A stretch of DNA of 64,000 bases from Mixophyes australis. Its lineage: Eukaryota; Chordata; Amphibia; Anura; Limnodynastidae. The stretch is from the NCBI GenBank assembly GCA_036250195.1, contig JAVHZZ010000011.1, positions 59,152,919-59,216,918 of the forward strand. The letters run 5' to 3'. The notes beneath the pieces are model-generated. The model saw only the letters and a program-made list of their open reading frames with translations, did not search any database and was not told where the DNA came from. Positions 1 through 10,676 of the stretch are shown piece by piece. The translations under genes and the position numbers were made by a program. How positions within the stretch are numbered: position 1 is the stretch's first letter; the number at the start of each line of letters is the position of its first letter.

Positions 1-1049
1 AGTGGGCCCTGGTTGTGCAGGTGGCGATTGGTCCTTGGGACTCTGTGCATAACCTCATAGTGACAGTCTTCTTGGTATGTGGTGAGTTCAGGATCTGCCC
101 CAGAGTAGAAGGCGAACACCAGCTGGTGTTCCCTGTAGATAGAGGGAGGAGATTTAGGGAGTACACAACACTCAGTGCCAAGCAAAGTTGCGTTGCCTGA
201 CCATTAGCAGTTGTAGGGTCGGGGCACCTGTTGTTAGCTAGTGTCAGTTGTGGGTGGTACTCCATAGTCTCACACGTAGATTAGTGGGAGGCTGCATATT
301 GTGTCGTCATCCACAGGTGTCGGAGAGGAGCAGATAGCAGAGACCAAATGTTGGAGTGCCCAGGTGAGTTTATCGCTCTTTATTCTTACTTCTGGTCGGG
401 CCCTAACAAATTGGTGAGTGTAGTATTTGTGGTGGGATCGTTCCCAGTCTCAAATACTGGAAGCCCCGCACATAGGCCCAGAGTAAGACGAGGTTGCAGC
501 GGCCAGGGCAGAGTGAGTGTCTCTGTCCTTTTGCTGCAGCTTCGGACATTCTTTATTGGGAAGTATGGGTCCTAATTGTTGTTTCTTCTTAGACATCAGT
601 GAAGAAGGAACATGTGGAGCAGTGGTGTGATCCATGGTGTTTCCTCAGGATCGGGTGAGTAATTGGGGGCAGAAAAGGGGGATTACAGTCTGTGCGACTT
701 TTCCTCTTCATTACCCTCCCCATAATCAGCACAGAGTGCAACCGCACAGATCACAACTCAGCTCTACACCCTGAGTCTCCCCCATGGACTTTACTACACA
801 GTCACAGTGACACCGAGCATGGCTGGGAGCACAGTGGAAACGGAGGAAACACCACTGCAGTACACCAGAGATTACTTCACAATGTACCAAAGTCTGCAAA
901 GAAGCAATAAGCAGCAGATCTTGTTCCAAAATCTATTTAGTCAGAGATTTTTCCCAAAGGGTCAGCCAGACAAAAATGTCAAACCTAGGCGATCAAAGTA
1001 ACAAGTGTCTAGCTAGATCAACTTTTTTGAGATCTTCATTATCAAAGAT
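1..1049. other. Unassigned flank with splice-like signals
   Basis: No transposon or protein family is recognised here. The stretch has several pyrimidine-rich tracts followed by AG (near 540, 592, 649 and 729) and a GG|GTGAGT-type donor near 655. A plus-strand reading frame at about 726-910 contains a segment ending in LYYTVTVTP, which resembles the last two strands of a fibronectin type III domain; the match is short and the frame is not otherwise domain-like. This could be the edge of a host gene or chance. The downstream boundary is set where BEL/Pao polyprotein similarity starts. Confidence 0.25.
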
Positions 1050-1345
1050 CCCAACACTCCTTACTCCTTAAAGACTAAGGGGGGCTACTGGCTATCAAGT
1101 TGAGTCCAAGGACAGAAATACATGTCTTCCCTTTCCAACTATCACTGAATGCAACCAGACCCCATATAATAGGTCTGAAATTCCTACACCAGACGAAGCT
1201 ATTCATCATGCACATTTGAAACGTATAGCACCTCTGATACCAAAATTAGACCCTCAAGCCCAGATAATTCTATACATAGGAAGAGATATCATAAATGTCC
1301 AGAAAGTCAGAAGTCAGATCAATGGTCCGCACAATGCATTGAGGC
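1050..1345 (+). pseudogene. BEL/Pao pol remnant, protease region
   Basis: The conceptual translation (with frame changes) contains the block typical of BEL/Pao polyproteins just before reverse transcriptase: a stretch like LPTITECN, then IPTPDEAIHHAHL, LIPKLDPQAQI, IGRDII and KVRSQINGPHNA. In the family this is the retropepsin-like protease region, which cleaves the Gag-Pol polyprotein. It is a remnant without an intact frame. It continues in the same orientation at 2403, so the DNA between is a later insertion. No 5' LTR or gag is visible upstream. Confidence 0.75.
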
Positions 1346-1433
1346 TCCTGGGCGGCTGGGTGATTCTCTGTGGCTGTCGGCAACCGGAGCACTGTTGAAA
1401 GCCACAGAGAATCACCCAGCCGGCCAGGAGCCT
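1342..1433. repeat. 34-bp inverted repeat (hairpin)
   Basis: Arms 1342-1375 and 1400-1433 are reverse complements with one mismatch, separated by 24 bp. The left arm overlaps the place where BEL/Pao coding similarity stops (a GGWVI-like peptide reads through it), so the right arm may be an inverted duplication of retrotransposon sequence, or the pair may mark the end of the insertion that follows. Confidence 0.75.
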
Positions 1434-2402
1434 TAGCGCGTCTGACAGCAGCCTGTGTCATGTGACCTCCTCTACATAACGCAGGGAGGTCGCATTATCA
1501 CTAGTATTGAATCAGGGAAGGAGGAGGAGAGTGTGTGGTCTGCTCTCCTTCCTTCCTCTGCGCGGGCTCCAGCGTCTGTCTGACTGATAAGTAAGGGGCA
1601 TGTGAGATGTGGCTGATGGCATTTGGGGATATCTATTTGAATGTGTGGAGGTTTGATTGGCATGTATGAGGCATGTGAAGGGGGCTGATTGGCATGTATG
1701 GCGCATGCGAGGGGGCTGATTAGCCTGTATGGGGCATGTGAGGGGGCAGATTGGGCATGTATAGGCATGTGGTGAGGCTGATTGGCATGTATGGGGCATG
1801 TGAGGGGAGCTGATTGGCATGTATGGGGCATGTGGGGGGTCTGATTGGTTTGTATGGGGCATGTGAAGGGGCTGATTGGAATGTATGGAGCAAGTGTATA
1901 GGCTGATTGGCATGTATGGAGAATGTGGAGAGGCTGATTGGCAAGTATGGAGAAAGTGAAGAGGCTGATTGGCATGTATGAGGCATGTGGGGAGGTCTGG
2001 TGGAAATGTGAAGAGGTCTAGGGGGCAATTTGACGATTTATGACTTTTTTTATCCCCATTTCAACAGTTCCCTCCACAGCGATTGTGGATACAGAAGCAG
2101 CGTGAGCTACTGTGTAGAAACTGTAGGTACCCTTTGAACCCTCCTCTGCTGGACACAACAGCAAGGTAAGAGCTGATCTGATGATTATTCTGAACATTTT
2201 GGCAGTGTTGCATATCTTCTTTTCACTTAGCAAGATATTAGTAAATTATGTTTTATTTTCAATGTATGTGGGTGTGTTATGTATGCGCATGTTTATACTG
2301 TGTATATGTATATGCACGCATATATATAAAGTAAAGTTGACTCTTTGCCGTATCTATAAGTATTTTTTGGCTCTTAGTCTCCAACTGGTTGGCCATACCT
2401 GA
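1434..2402. mobile_element. Insertion splitting the BEL/Pao pol gene
   Basis: This block separates two collinear parts of one BEL/Pao polyprotein, so it must be an insertion. Its right edge reads GGTTGGCCATACCTG. The reverse complement, CAGGTATGGCCAACC, resembles the termini of some hAT elements. No matching left terminus or 8-bp duplication was found, so the element is probably truncated or its class is wrong. The middle is a minisatellite; 2180-2390 is AT-rich and holds nothing recognisable. Confidence 0.4.
1620..2010. repeat. Minisatellite, about 31-bp unit
   Basis: Degenerate tandem copies of a unit containing CTGATTGGCATGTATGG followed by a G-rich segment; successive CTGATT motifs are about 31-32 bp apart. 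Overlapping long minus-strand frames here (peptides rich in HMPHTCQSA) are products of the repeat, not genes. Confidence 0.85.
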
Positions 2403-3705
2403 CCTAGGGTGCACAGTCTTACAAAGAACAAAGAAGGATGATCAGGTGGCAATGTCAATTGAGGACAAACTATTCTTAAAAAAAATGGAGAACGGACTAG
2501 TCAAAGACAAGGCAAACTGCTGGGTTACGCCTCTACCATGTACAACCTACAGACCTCTCCTACTTAACAACAAGTACTTAAAGAACAAGTACTTAAATGC
2601 TTCTCTTCACTTACATGTAACTTTCACAGAAAACCAGAGATGAGAGATCACTTCTTCTCTTTCATGTGCAAAATATTTCAGAATGGTCATGCTGAGATAG
2701 CTCTCATCTTCAAGTATACAAAGGAATGCTGTGCTTACCAATATTTGGAGTGTATCACCCAAAGAATCCAGGTCAGATCAGAGTTATGTTTGATTCCAGT
2801 GCCAAGTTTGAAGATATCTCCTTAAATGATCTTCTCTTGACAGGACCAGATCTTAACAAAAAAACATCTAGGAGTACTCATCCAGTTCCGGAAGTACGCT
2901 ATCGTCTCCACTGCTAATATTCTACAAATGTTCAATTGCTTCATCATGAGGGGAAAAAGTCAGGAATTTCTTAAGATTCCTTTGGTGCAGAGACAATGAC
3001 CATTTTGAAGCTGCCATTTATGGACTTAGACATTCAGCTCAAGGGGATAAGCAAGAGTATGGTTCATGTGTAAGACAATTCATACAAAAAGATTTCTATG
3101 TGGATGACTGTATAAAATCTTTATCAACAGATGGGACAGAAGTGAAATCAGCCTCTTCAAGAGGGCTCAGGAAATACTTGTCTGCTCAAATCTCAGGCTT
3201 CACAAAACAGCTTCTAACACTAGAGGAGTGACAGAGGCCTCTTCTTTCCAAGATCATACTAGCGATTTAAGGAATTTGGATTTAAGAGCTGATTCTACAC
3301 CAGCTCAACGTAGCTGTGGGCTGTTATGGGACTTAAAATCTGACTCCTTCATCTTCCAAGAGAACAGTGAAGAAAAGCCCTACACTCGCAGAAGTGTCTA
3401 GTCTGCTATAAACAGCTTTATGATCCCTTAAGATTGGCAGCTCTCATCACTATCCAAAGTAAAACCATGCCCAGAGACCTAACCTGCAAGTCATCTGACT
3501 GGGATGCTCCACTACCTATACAGAAAAGGGATCAGTGGAAGAACTCTCTATTTGCTTTAACTAAACTTTATATTACACGTCCATATACTCCTGTGTCTTC
3601 TAGAGAAGAACAGAAGCAGAGACTGTGTGCATTCTCCAATGCTTCAGTTAAGACTATAGCTGCTGTTGCATATCTTAAATCTGTGGACATAAAAAGACAA
3701 TGTCA
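2403..3705 (+). pseudogene. BEL/Pao reverse transcriptase remnant
   Basis: Several frames joined by shifts and stops give a collinear BEL/Pao RT. In order there are an upstream connection (SIEDKLFLKKMENGLVKD), then LPIFGVYHPKNPGQIRVMFDSSAKFE and LLLTGPDLN (2726-2890), then the catalytic FYVDDCIKS block near 3093-3115, then the thumb/connection with SSDWDAPLP (3434-3690). In intact elements this enzyme copies element RNA into DNA inside cytoplasmic particles. YVDD is kept, but frameshifts and stops rule out activity. The frame is interrupted at 3705 by an L1 insertion and continues at 4406. Confidence 0.85.
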
Positions 3706-4390
3706 CTTCTTCCTAGACGGCTCCCGGGCACTAGTCACTCCACGCAAAAACTTATCAATCATATATTGAATGCCTCTAAATGTTTAATTGCCGCTCTATG
3801 GAAAAACACCTCTCTCCCCTCGCTCTCAGCCACTATCAATAAAGTTTGGTCAATCTATAGGATGGAAAGCATCACAGCTCTTCTCAAAGACAAACCAGTG
3901 AATTTCAAAAACACATGGTCTTCCTGGATGAATTACTATGATGCTGAGCCTCCCTTGACAACCGTTTGACAAGTCTCTGTTGTTTTGATATGTACCCCCG
4001 TCAGGTTTAAGAAGGATCACTACTCTTATAAGTTTTAGAAAATCCTAAACTAATTTAATCTCCATATAACCATATGGGTTAACGCTCCTCTTTCCTACAT
4101 TCTGATGCATAAAACAATGAGTAGAATATTTTCCTGTTCCCCTCCCCATCCCTAAAACCTTTCCTTCCCCCATTGTCTCCCCCCTCCTGCTAAAAAATAA
4201 AAACAAACAACATTTTTCTTTTCCATGAATAACATACCGGATTTTAGATAATTTATCTAAGTCTTTCTTACTATTGTGTGTAAACATTTTTGAATTTCAT
4301 ATGTATACAGTATGTTTATACATTCTCTTGGTATGTTTCAAACTCATTGTTTTGTTTTGAAAAAACCCTAATAAAAATTTACAAAAAAAA
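3706..4390 (+). mobile_element. 5'-truncated L1 insertion with target-site duplication
   Basis: The insert encodes the last part of an L1 ORF2 protein (LLPRR..., WKNTSLPSLS, INKVWSIYRMESITALL, WSSWMNYY; frame ends 3969). A 3' UTR follows, then an AATAAA-like signal near 4370 and a poly(A) run from 4383. The flanks carry a perfect 15-bp direct repeat, AAAAAGACAATGTCA, at 3691-3705 and 4391-4405. Truncated 5' end, poly(A) tail and this duplication are the hallmarks of target-primed reverse transcription. The insertion postdates the BEL/Pao element it interrupts. Confidence 0.92.
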
Positions 4391-4405
4391 AAAAAGACAA
4401 TGTCA

Positions 4406-4755
4406 TATTCGATTTGTTAAGGCAAAGCAAAGTTAGCACTACAACCAGAGTGCATAGTACCCAGAATGAAAGTTTGTGCAGCAGTACTAGCTGTTGAATT
4501 AGCTGAACTTATTTAATTTGAGTTGCATGTTGAGCTCACAGAAACAGAATTTTACACAGACAGTAAAGTAGTGTTAGGCTACATTTGCAACAAGGCCAGA
4601 TGATTCCATGTTTACATCAACAATCGCGTGCTGCAGATCAGGAGATCCACCTATCCAAAACAGTGGCATTATGTATCGACTGTTCACAATGCTACAAGAG
4701 CTGTCACAGCCAGTCTTCTTAAAGACACTTCATGGCTCACAGACCTGAATTCTTG
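4406..4755 (+). pseudogene. BEL/Pao RNase H remnant
   Basis: Continuation of the BEL/Pao polyprotein after the L1 insertion. Peptides similar to the family's RNase H region are readable across frames: FYTDSKVVLGYI, then RVLQIRRSTYPKQWHYVSTVHNATRAVTASLLKDTSWLTD. The enzyme degrades the RNA strand of RNA/DNA hybrids during reverse transcription. Stops and shifts interrupt it. It is cut at 4755 by a solo LTR. Confidence 0.8.
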
Positions 4756-5805
4756 TGTAACCCAGTCACTGTGTGTAGTGTGGTGTGCAAAGGGTACACA
4801 GTGCACCTCCTTCTCAAGCCCTGGCTAGCTGATGGGCATGGGTGTAAATGATCAGGGGGTCCCTGCACATGCAGGTGTTTCTTTGTAGTTAGTGGGACAC
4901 AGGGGATGTCACTTTGGTGCAGTGTAATAGAAGTCACAATAATTTGGGCGCCAGACCATCTCTATGATAAACTGAACTTTTATTTACACTCCTCTTCCTC
5001 CAGCATGATAATCATAATGGTTGCAGCAATAAAGTAAAATATATACATCTCCTTACTCTCTCCAGCACAGTTCTTAATGAGCAATATAAATATGGTTGCA
5101 AATATCTTATTACTCCTCCTGCACAGTTCTTAATGTTATCCAGATGTTAAATAACATAAATCATAGGTCTTTTACACTCCATACTCACTGCAGATCACCC
5201 TCCTCTGCAGGGGCACTCACATGGATGCTAACAAGCAGGCAGCTTCTTCTCCATGCAGCTCTGACACACGCTGTGTACCTCTCAACTGCAGCTCATCCCT
5301 CCTCTGCGGGGATAATGTCTCCTGTGCTCTGACACTTCACTCTGTGTACTCTCAGCCTCAGGATCTGACAATACAGCTACCATGCCTCTTTTAGCTACCC
5401 TCCTCCAGGGTCTCTTCCATGCGAAGTGTCCCCCTCTATCTTGGGTTCTCTATAGTGACATGGAGTTCTCCCCCTCATCCAGGGCACACATTCCTTGCCC
5501 TGGTGCAGTCACCATGCTCAGACTTCCAGGGAATGCTGGGGGAGCCTGGAGCTTCCACCCCTTTCTCCCCCAGGTCCCCAGCTACATATCTCCCCTCGCC
5601 TGTGTCTACTCTCTGTCTCTCTTCTCTATCCCCCCTTACTGACAGCCCCTCCTTCCTTTCACTCAGTCTCACAGGATGGGCTGGGTTATCACCATGGTAA
5701 CCAGTTTATGTAACTTTTCAGAAACTTCTAGCTTACCTCTAGGTGACCCCTCCTCTATTCACTGAGGTAAAGGTTTAACTAAAACACCACTAGGGGGGTG
5801 TTACA
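4756..5805 (-). mobile_element. Solo LTR, 1050 bp
   Basis: The block starts TGTAACCC and ends GGTGTTACA, the TG...CA ends expected of an LTR. A 4-bp duplication, CTTG, lies on either side (4752-4755, 5806-5809). It separates two collinear parts of the BEL/Pao polyprotein. Orientation is set by an AATAAA on the minus strand (complement of about 4978-4983). No internal retroviral or gypsy coding sequence is present, so it is a solo LTR left by recombination between the two LTRs of an integrated element. Confidence 0.8.
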
Positions 5806-6590
5806 CTTGTATAAATTCAAATGGAACATTCAAAAAAGTGACACATTTGAGCTAGTAGATGTAGACTCAGATCTTGAAATCCATACACCAGTGACTACAA
5901 TCCATACTACGATTAAAGATTGTCAATTGAAACTTTCAAGATTCCAAAGATTCTCAACTTGGAAATCACTTGTTAGAGCTATTACCTTCAACCTATCTCA
6001 TTCTCTTGCATATGAGAGAGGCCTGGGAAAGAATGATCGGTATAATTCGTAGAGTCCTTGATGCCATATTCCTACAAGTGGGAACTGCAAGACTCACTTA
6101 CAAGTTTAACAACCTTTATGGCTGAAGTGTCAGCTATTGTCAATGCCAGATCTCTAGTTCACTTTTTAATGAACAAGATCAGTTTCTGCTTACTCCTGCC
6201 ACTCCTCTTACCCAGAAAAATGGGACTATTCATGCTCCTCCTGGAGAGTTCAACACAAAGATTTATTGAAAAGTCAATGAAGGCAAGTACAAAGCATTAC
6301 AAACACCTTCTGAGACAGGTGGAAGAGACAGTACATCTCTACCTTGCAACCAAGGAACAAGTGGTAAATTGCCAAACGTAACTTAAAACCTAGTGACGTA
6401 CCCGGCAAAGATTGTCAATCGCAGCGCAATGAGTGGTCCTTAAGTATTGTCACCAAAACTTTCCCAAGAAAACATGTGAAGGTCCATAAGGTTGATGTCA
6501 AGATCTCAAAGCAAAAAAGAGAATAGATCCGCACAGTGTTTGAACTTATCTCATCCTTACAATCATATCCTATTGTAATTTAAGATGAGA
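5806..6590 (+). pseudogene. BEL/Pao integrase remnant
   Basis: Resumes the BEL/Pao polyprotein: FELVDVDSDLEIHTPVTT, FQRFSTWKSLVRAI (5850-5985), then WERMIG..RRVLDAIF, AEVSAIVNARSL, then the C-terminal part readable to about 6575. These are integrase-region blocks; in active elements integrase inserts the cDNA. Frames are broken at several points. After 6590 the sequence loses similarity and a MITE follows. Confidence 0.8.
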
Positions 6591-6621
6591 GGGTGCTCTT
6601 CGAACTAATAATCGACAAAAG

Positions 6622-6974
6622 AACAAAAGACAAAAATTAGTACTATAGAAAGACACTCCAGTCCCATACAGGAGGGAATATGTAAAATATTTTTTTTTAA
6701 TCTTTATTGACCATCATTAAAATACGAATTATCTGGACAATTTTTTACATAACCCTAGTTCATAATGGTGAAATATTATTAAAATATAAAAGAAGTGAAT
6801 AAATGAGATAGAAATAAGTGAATTAAAATATTTTCTCTTAAACCCATAGGTGGAGCCAGCTTAATAGGATTTAACTATAACCAATTTTCTTTAACATGAC
6901 AGCTGTGAGAATATGTAAACAATGAATAATGGGACTGGAGTGCCTTCCTATAATACTAACTTTTGTCTTTTGTT
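6622..6974. mobile_element. MITE with 44-bp terminal inverted repeats
   Basis: Arms 6622-6665 and 6931-6974 are near-perfect inverted repeats beginning AACAAAAGAC and ending ACTCCAGTCCC. The AT-rich middle has no coding potential. It sits just downstream of the BEL/Pao integrase and upstream of its LTR, so it inserted into that element. The exact terminus and superfamily are not resolved. Confidence 0.75.
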
Positions 6975-7010
6975 GCTGATGTCAACATCTGCAAGCACAG
7001 AGAGACTAAG

Positions 7011-7184
7011 GGGTATTTTTACTAAACTACGGGTTTGAAAAAGAGCTGATGTTGCCTATTGCAACCAATCAGATTCTTGCTGTCATTTTGTAGAATGTAC
7101 TAAATAAATGATAACTAGAATCTGATTGGTTGCTGTAGGCAACAGCTCCACTTATTCAAAATCGCAGTTTAGTAAATCTAGCCC
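7011..7184. mobile_element. Palindromic MITE, copy A
   Basis: A foldback element of about 175 bp whose two halves are inverted copies carrying GGTTTGAAAAAG, GTTGCCTAT and CAACCAATCAGATTC. The same element occurs at 8131-8297 and 53682-53856. The third copy is flanked by TAA on both sides, which fits PIF/Harbinger-type integration. It has no coding sequence. Confidence 0.85.
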
Positions 7185-7274
7185 TCAGTTACTTCATAGA
7201 CCAGTATCTGAACTGATCTTATTGCTATTTTCTGAGGATTTAAATGGTTTTATCAGTTGATACTAGATGGGGAG

Positions 7275-7636
7275 TGCTATGCCTTCAGCATTATTGTTTT
7301 ACATATGCATTTAATTCTGTGTAACTCCACCTAGTGGCCAGCCTAGTATCAGCTTAACTGAATACTATGGCCTGGATAGTTAGTTCTCAATGCACCTTGA
7401 GACAATGACAGGAGGTTACCATTTTAGTTCTAACATGTTAAGTCAGAAAAATAGTATTTTCTCCCCTCAGCACAGCTTTGATGGTAAGATTTTCTGTCAA
7501 ATTATGCAGTTATGCCATGTTTTCATTGCATCATATCTGTTCAACAAATGCATTCTACCATTTGCATTAGAGTTTTACCACTTGATCTCACATGTTGTTT
7601 ACTACTGAAATAAACACCAATCTTCAGTTCTACACA
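7275..7636 (+). mobile_element. Probable 3' LTR of the BEL/Pao element
   Basis: A purine tract, GATGGGGAG, precedes TGCTATGCC at 7275. The block includes TAACTCCACCTAGTGGCCAG, a poly(A) signal AATAAA near 7609 and an end near TACACA at about 7636. Position after the integrase remnant and the same strand support it as the 3' LTR. Its 5' partner is outside the window or lost, so the boundaries cannot be checked by comparison. Confidence 0.55.
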
Positions 7637-8130
7637 TCTAGACTAAATTATTAAAGTAGGAGTGGTTATGCTATCTGTCTGATTATATTAAGACCAAAGA
7701 GAAGTCTACAGTGAGGACAGAACACACAGCATAATTGACTTTAGAAATTTGAATAGGCAGTTTGTTATTGTGACATTTCTATCACATTCCTATCTATCTA
7801 TTTTTTGCTGACATATACCATTCAATGGCGATTGTGAACACACACCTGCAACCACCAGGTCCTGATTGCAAAGTACAGCTAAAAGACTTTTGCGTAGCCT
7901 TTCCTGACACAGGCTGCAATTTGTGTAGTATTATCCTCCAGACAAACCCAAGGGGAAGTAAACTGTATTGCAAAGAAGACATTTTTAATATCCTCGCTGA
8001 GAGATATCAGAAAAGGCCACTGTCTTGGCAAAAAGCATTTATGTTTGAGACACTATCCATGACTACAGTAAGGTAATCTCTTTATTTCAAGAGTTGTCCA
8101 CAATTATGGAAACCACCAAAGGCGTATCTG
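7637..8130. other. Unassigned; contains an 83-codon frame
   Basis: No element is recognised. A plus-strand frame at 7825-8076 encodes 83 residues, cysteine-containing and with ordinary composition, ending close to a GTAAG-like donor. There is no recognisable domain, signal peptide or upstream acceptor of good quality. It may be chance, part of a retroelement, or an exon. Confidence 0.25.
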
Positions 8131-8297
8131 GGGGTAAATTTATCAAGCTGAGGGTTTGAAAAAGGGTTTTCCAATAGCAACCAATCAGATTCTATCTGTC
8201 ATTTTGTGAAATGTACTAAATAAATGATAACTAGTATCTGATTAATAGTTATAGGCAACTTCACTTTTTCAAACCCACATTTTGATATTTTTACCCC
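8131..8297. mobile_element. Palindromic MITE, copy B
   Basis: Second copy of the foldback element, more diverged than the copy at 53682. It runs from GGGGTAAATTTATC to TATTTTTACCCC and shares the CCAATCAGATTC and TCTGATT blocks in inverted arrangement. It abuts the retroviral LTR that follows. Confidence 0.8.
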
Positions 8298-8307
8298 TAT
8301 TAAAGTA

Positions 8308-9187
8308 ATTTTATCGTTTTCAAATAAGCATTGCATAGGCGATTGTATTGTGTTTGCAACGCACAAAGTGATTTATTTTAGCAGATGTAAATAGTTAACA
8401 ATTCAATACATTATTATATTAAGATACAGTACAGTACAGCCAATACCAAAAGATACATACATACCGCTACTATCGCATGCGTTCGCTGCGCTCCCACAGG
8501 TACCAGTGAACAGTATATCTGTTTAGAATACTGTGGTCAGAGTAGACTGAGACTAGTGGGGGTGCAGCTATGATTATATATACAGTCAGTGTTACAGAGT
8601 GAACAATAGAGATGACGTGGCTTGCTTCTATAGGTCCAGACTTTAGATGGGTCCAGGGTAAACAGGTCATAGGCTGGTTCAATCTAAGGAATCCAAAGGT
8701 GGGGGTCATCTCTCCAGGGGATGAGCTCTGTTCTTCCCGCCTGAATCTCCAGTTACAATTAGTCTATTAGCATTTTATGGTCAGTATCATATTAAAGGTT
8801 TATTCCCTAACATCAATAACTAGAGTATGCAATGTGCGATCTCTTCGCCGAATGCACCGGACAGCTGCTGATGAATAGGGGTTTAATGATACTAGACATG
8901 ACACCTTTCCTATAATCTGAACCTTAAATAACACTGAAGTGTACATATAATCATATTATATAAACTAATAATAAACTAAATACCATCTGCTCATAAATGA
9001 CTGTGTAACGGAACCAATATAAATATGAATTACATAAATAACTAAATGTTGTAATGCGAGTGTGTATGTGCGTATTTTACCTTGCGATCACCGTATGCCA
9101 CGTGTAGCGTGGCATACTGAGTGCAATCGACCAATAAAACAATATTAACCAATATACTTTCGTTCATCCAATTATATGACTTCGACA
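8308..9187 (-). mobile_element. Endogenous retrovirus LTR
   Basis: On the minus strand the block starts TGTCGAAGTC (9187) directly after a CCGGGGGG polypurine-like tract, the usual border of a 3' LTR. It runs to a poly(A) signal region near 8375 with TTTGTGCGTT. A second, shorter LTR at 23232 shares the start TGTCGAA, a central CCCTGGAGAGAT...TTTGGATTC block and the AATAAA...TTTGTGCGTTG block. The lower end is not exactly defined. This is an old copy of a retrovirus-like element. Confidence 0.65.
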
Positions 9188-9460
9188 CCCCCCGGAGCTA
9201 TTACAGATATTAACATAATTGATTTTTGTAAGCACACATGCACAAGTTAGGGCTATAAGTTCTGCTACCTGTGTTGAGTAGATAGAAGGTAGGTAACTAA
9301 GTTCTACTAGGAAAAGACAGCAAAATTGGAAAGAAGAGCCAGCTTCATATTTTAGACAAGAGCCATCAACACAGTAAATAAGGTCAGGTTTGAGGTATGT
9401 CCATAAAATACTAAATGAAATGAGATGAAAATGGAATATAATCATTTTCCATTTGTTCAT
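9188..9460 (-). pseudogene. Retroviral pol RNase H fragment
   Basis: A minus-strand frame contains YCVDGSCL and VAELIALTCACVL, the RNase H blocks of gammaretrovirus-like Pol around the first catalytic Asp and the helix with the catalytic Glu. The frame then runs directly into the purine tract and LTR, so integrase and env are missing by internal deletion. It is a non-functional scrap of an endogenous retrovirus. Upstream, 9461-9754 has no recognisable pol sequence. Confidence 0.7.
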
Positions 9461-9754
9461 CTAAAGAATAAAGATTAAGCACAGAATATTTAGAAATAAA
9501 TATATGAGATGAAACAATTCACATACATGAGGAAAGACATGAGCTACAATGTCAACTAATGTGCTATAATAAGCTATAGGGTGGTGTTTATCCATGTGCT
9601 TCTATATCAATATCCCTAACAGAAAATGATCTCTTTATTGATAACTTGGCAATCATAATCTTGAGACAGGTATCTTTGACCATGCGTAATGTCATGTGCT
9701 AAATAGTGGACTGTAGGTAGGCAATTTTTTAAGAGACTCTATGACCCTTTAAAG

Positions 9755-9960
9755 TAGAGATGAGCAGTTTGGATCCCTTGATATCCGACGTTGGGAATTT
9801 GAGTGAAACCGAGTCGTGGCAACCTGAGACTAGCAGCAGAGGCGTTTCCCAAGAAATGTGTACTCACTCCGACGTCAGGGCAACCTTGATGCTTCATACT
9901 GACGCTGTGTACCAGCTAGTGACAGGCAGTCGGGACACACAACTGTAACTAAATTAAGAG
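9755..9960. repeat. Interspersed repeat, hAT-like left end
   Basis: Starts TAGAGATGAGCAG, like the left terminus of the hAT element at 10826. It contains a block (AGCAGCAGAGG, GTACTCACTC, CTAGTGACAGGCAG) also present, diverged, at 21955-22145. The other end was not found. 9961-10127 holds nothing recognisable. Confidence 0.5.
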
Positions 9961-10127
9961 GCAGAGGTCAACGGATGGACAGTGGTATAAGTTAGACATT
10001 TTGGAAAGTAACAGACGTAGGTGTCCTGCACCCATACTACAAAAATTCAAAGATTAGGCACACAATACCATGTCAGAGCATTAAATGGTAGCCAAGAGCA
10101 GGGCTTTCCTACCTTGTTTTCCTTATA

Positions 10128-10240
10128 TCATCATCATCAGCTATTTATCTAGCACCACTGATTCCACTGCGCTGTATAGAGAACTCATTCACATCAGTCC
10201 CTGCCCCATTAGAGCTTACAGTCTAAATTCCCTATTGTAA
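10128..10240 (-). mobile_element. SINE tail fragment
   Basis: An (ATC)n tract followed by the block GAACTCATTCACATCAGTCC and CCCATTAGAGCTTACA, the 3' tail of the SINE seen complete at 60540-60912. Only the 3' third is present, on the minus strand. Confidence 0.75.
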
Positions 10241-10676
10241 AGGAGCTCCTATATCGCCTCTGATGACGCAGTTGCGGTAGGCGGAGCTTGAGCCATGCAT
10301 ATTGGCCGCTAGCATTCCACTGCTGTTTACATGCGCCAAACTTTTGCGCAGATTAAGCTATGAACTGGCTGTAAGCCAAAGCATTCTACCCAAAGAAATT
10401 GTCTTACATGTGGCATTTGGTAAACAAAGGCACATGTGCTCACTAAGAAAGACAGAGCAGTGAGTCATAATTACAGGCCGTATCTAGTTGCGTGAGCGTG
10501 GCAGAGGTCAACAACTCCCATCTGAACCAATGCATTATGGGTAAAGGTTTATAAGCCATTGAAAGAGACAAATCAGTCTTTTTCGATCACTCCACACACA
10601 TACTTGGAAGCTGGGGACCTCTCTTACATCTGGAGCCCTGAGGACATACCAGTAAGCTTCTGTCTGTAACTTTTAA
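10241..10676. other. Unassigned
   Basis: Moderately GC-rich sequence without coding potential or recognisable repeat. Confidence 0.4.

Noticed and set aside
1472..2028. Minus-strand frames of 102-167 codons (MPHTCQSA repeats)
   Set aside because: Translation of the 31-bp minisatellite; no conserved start or domain.
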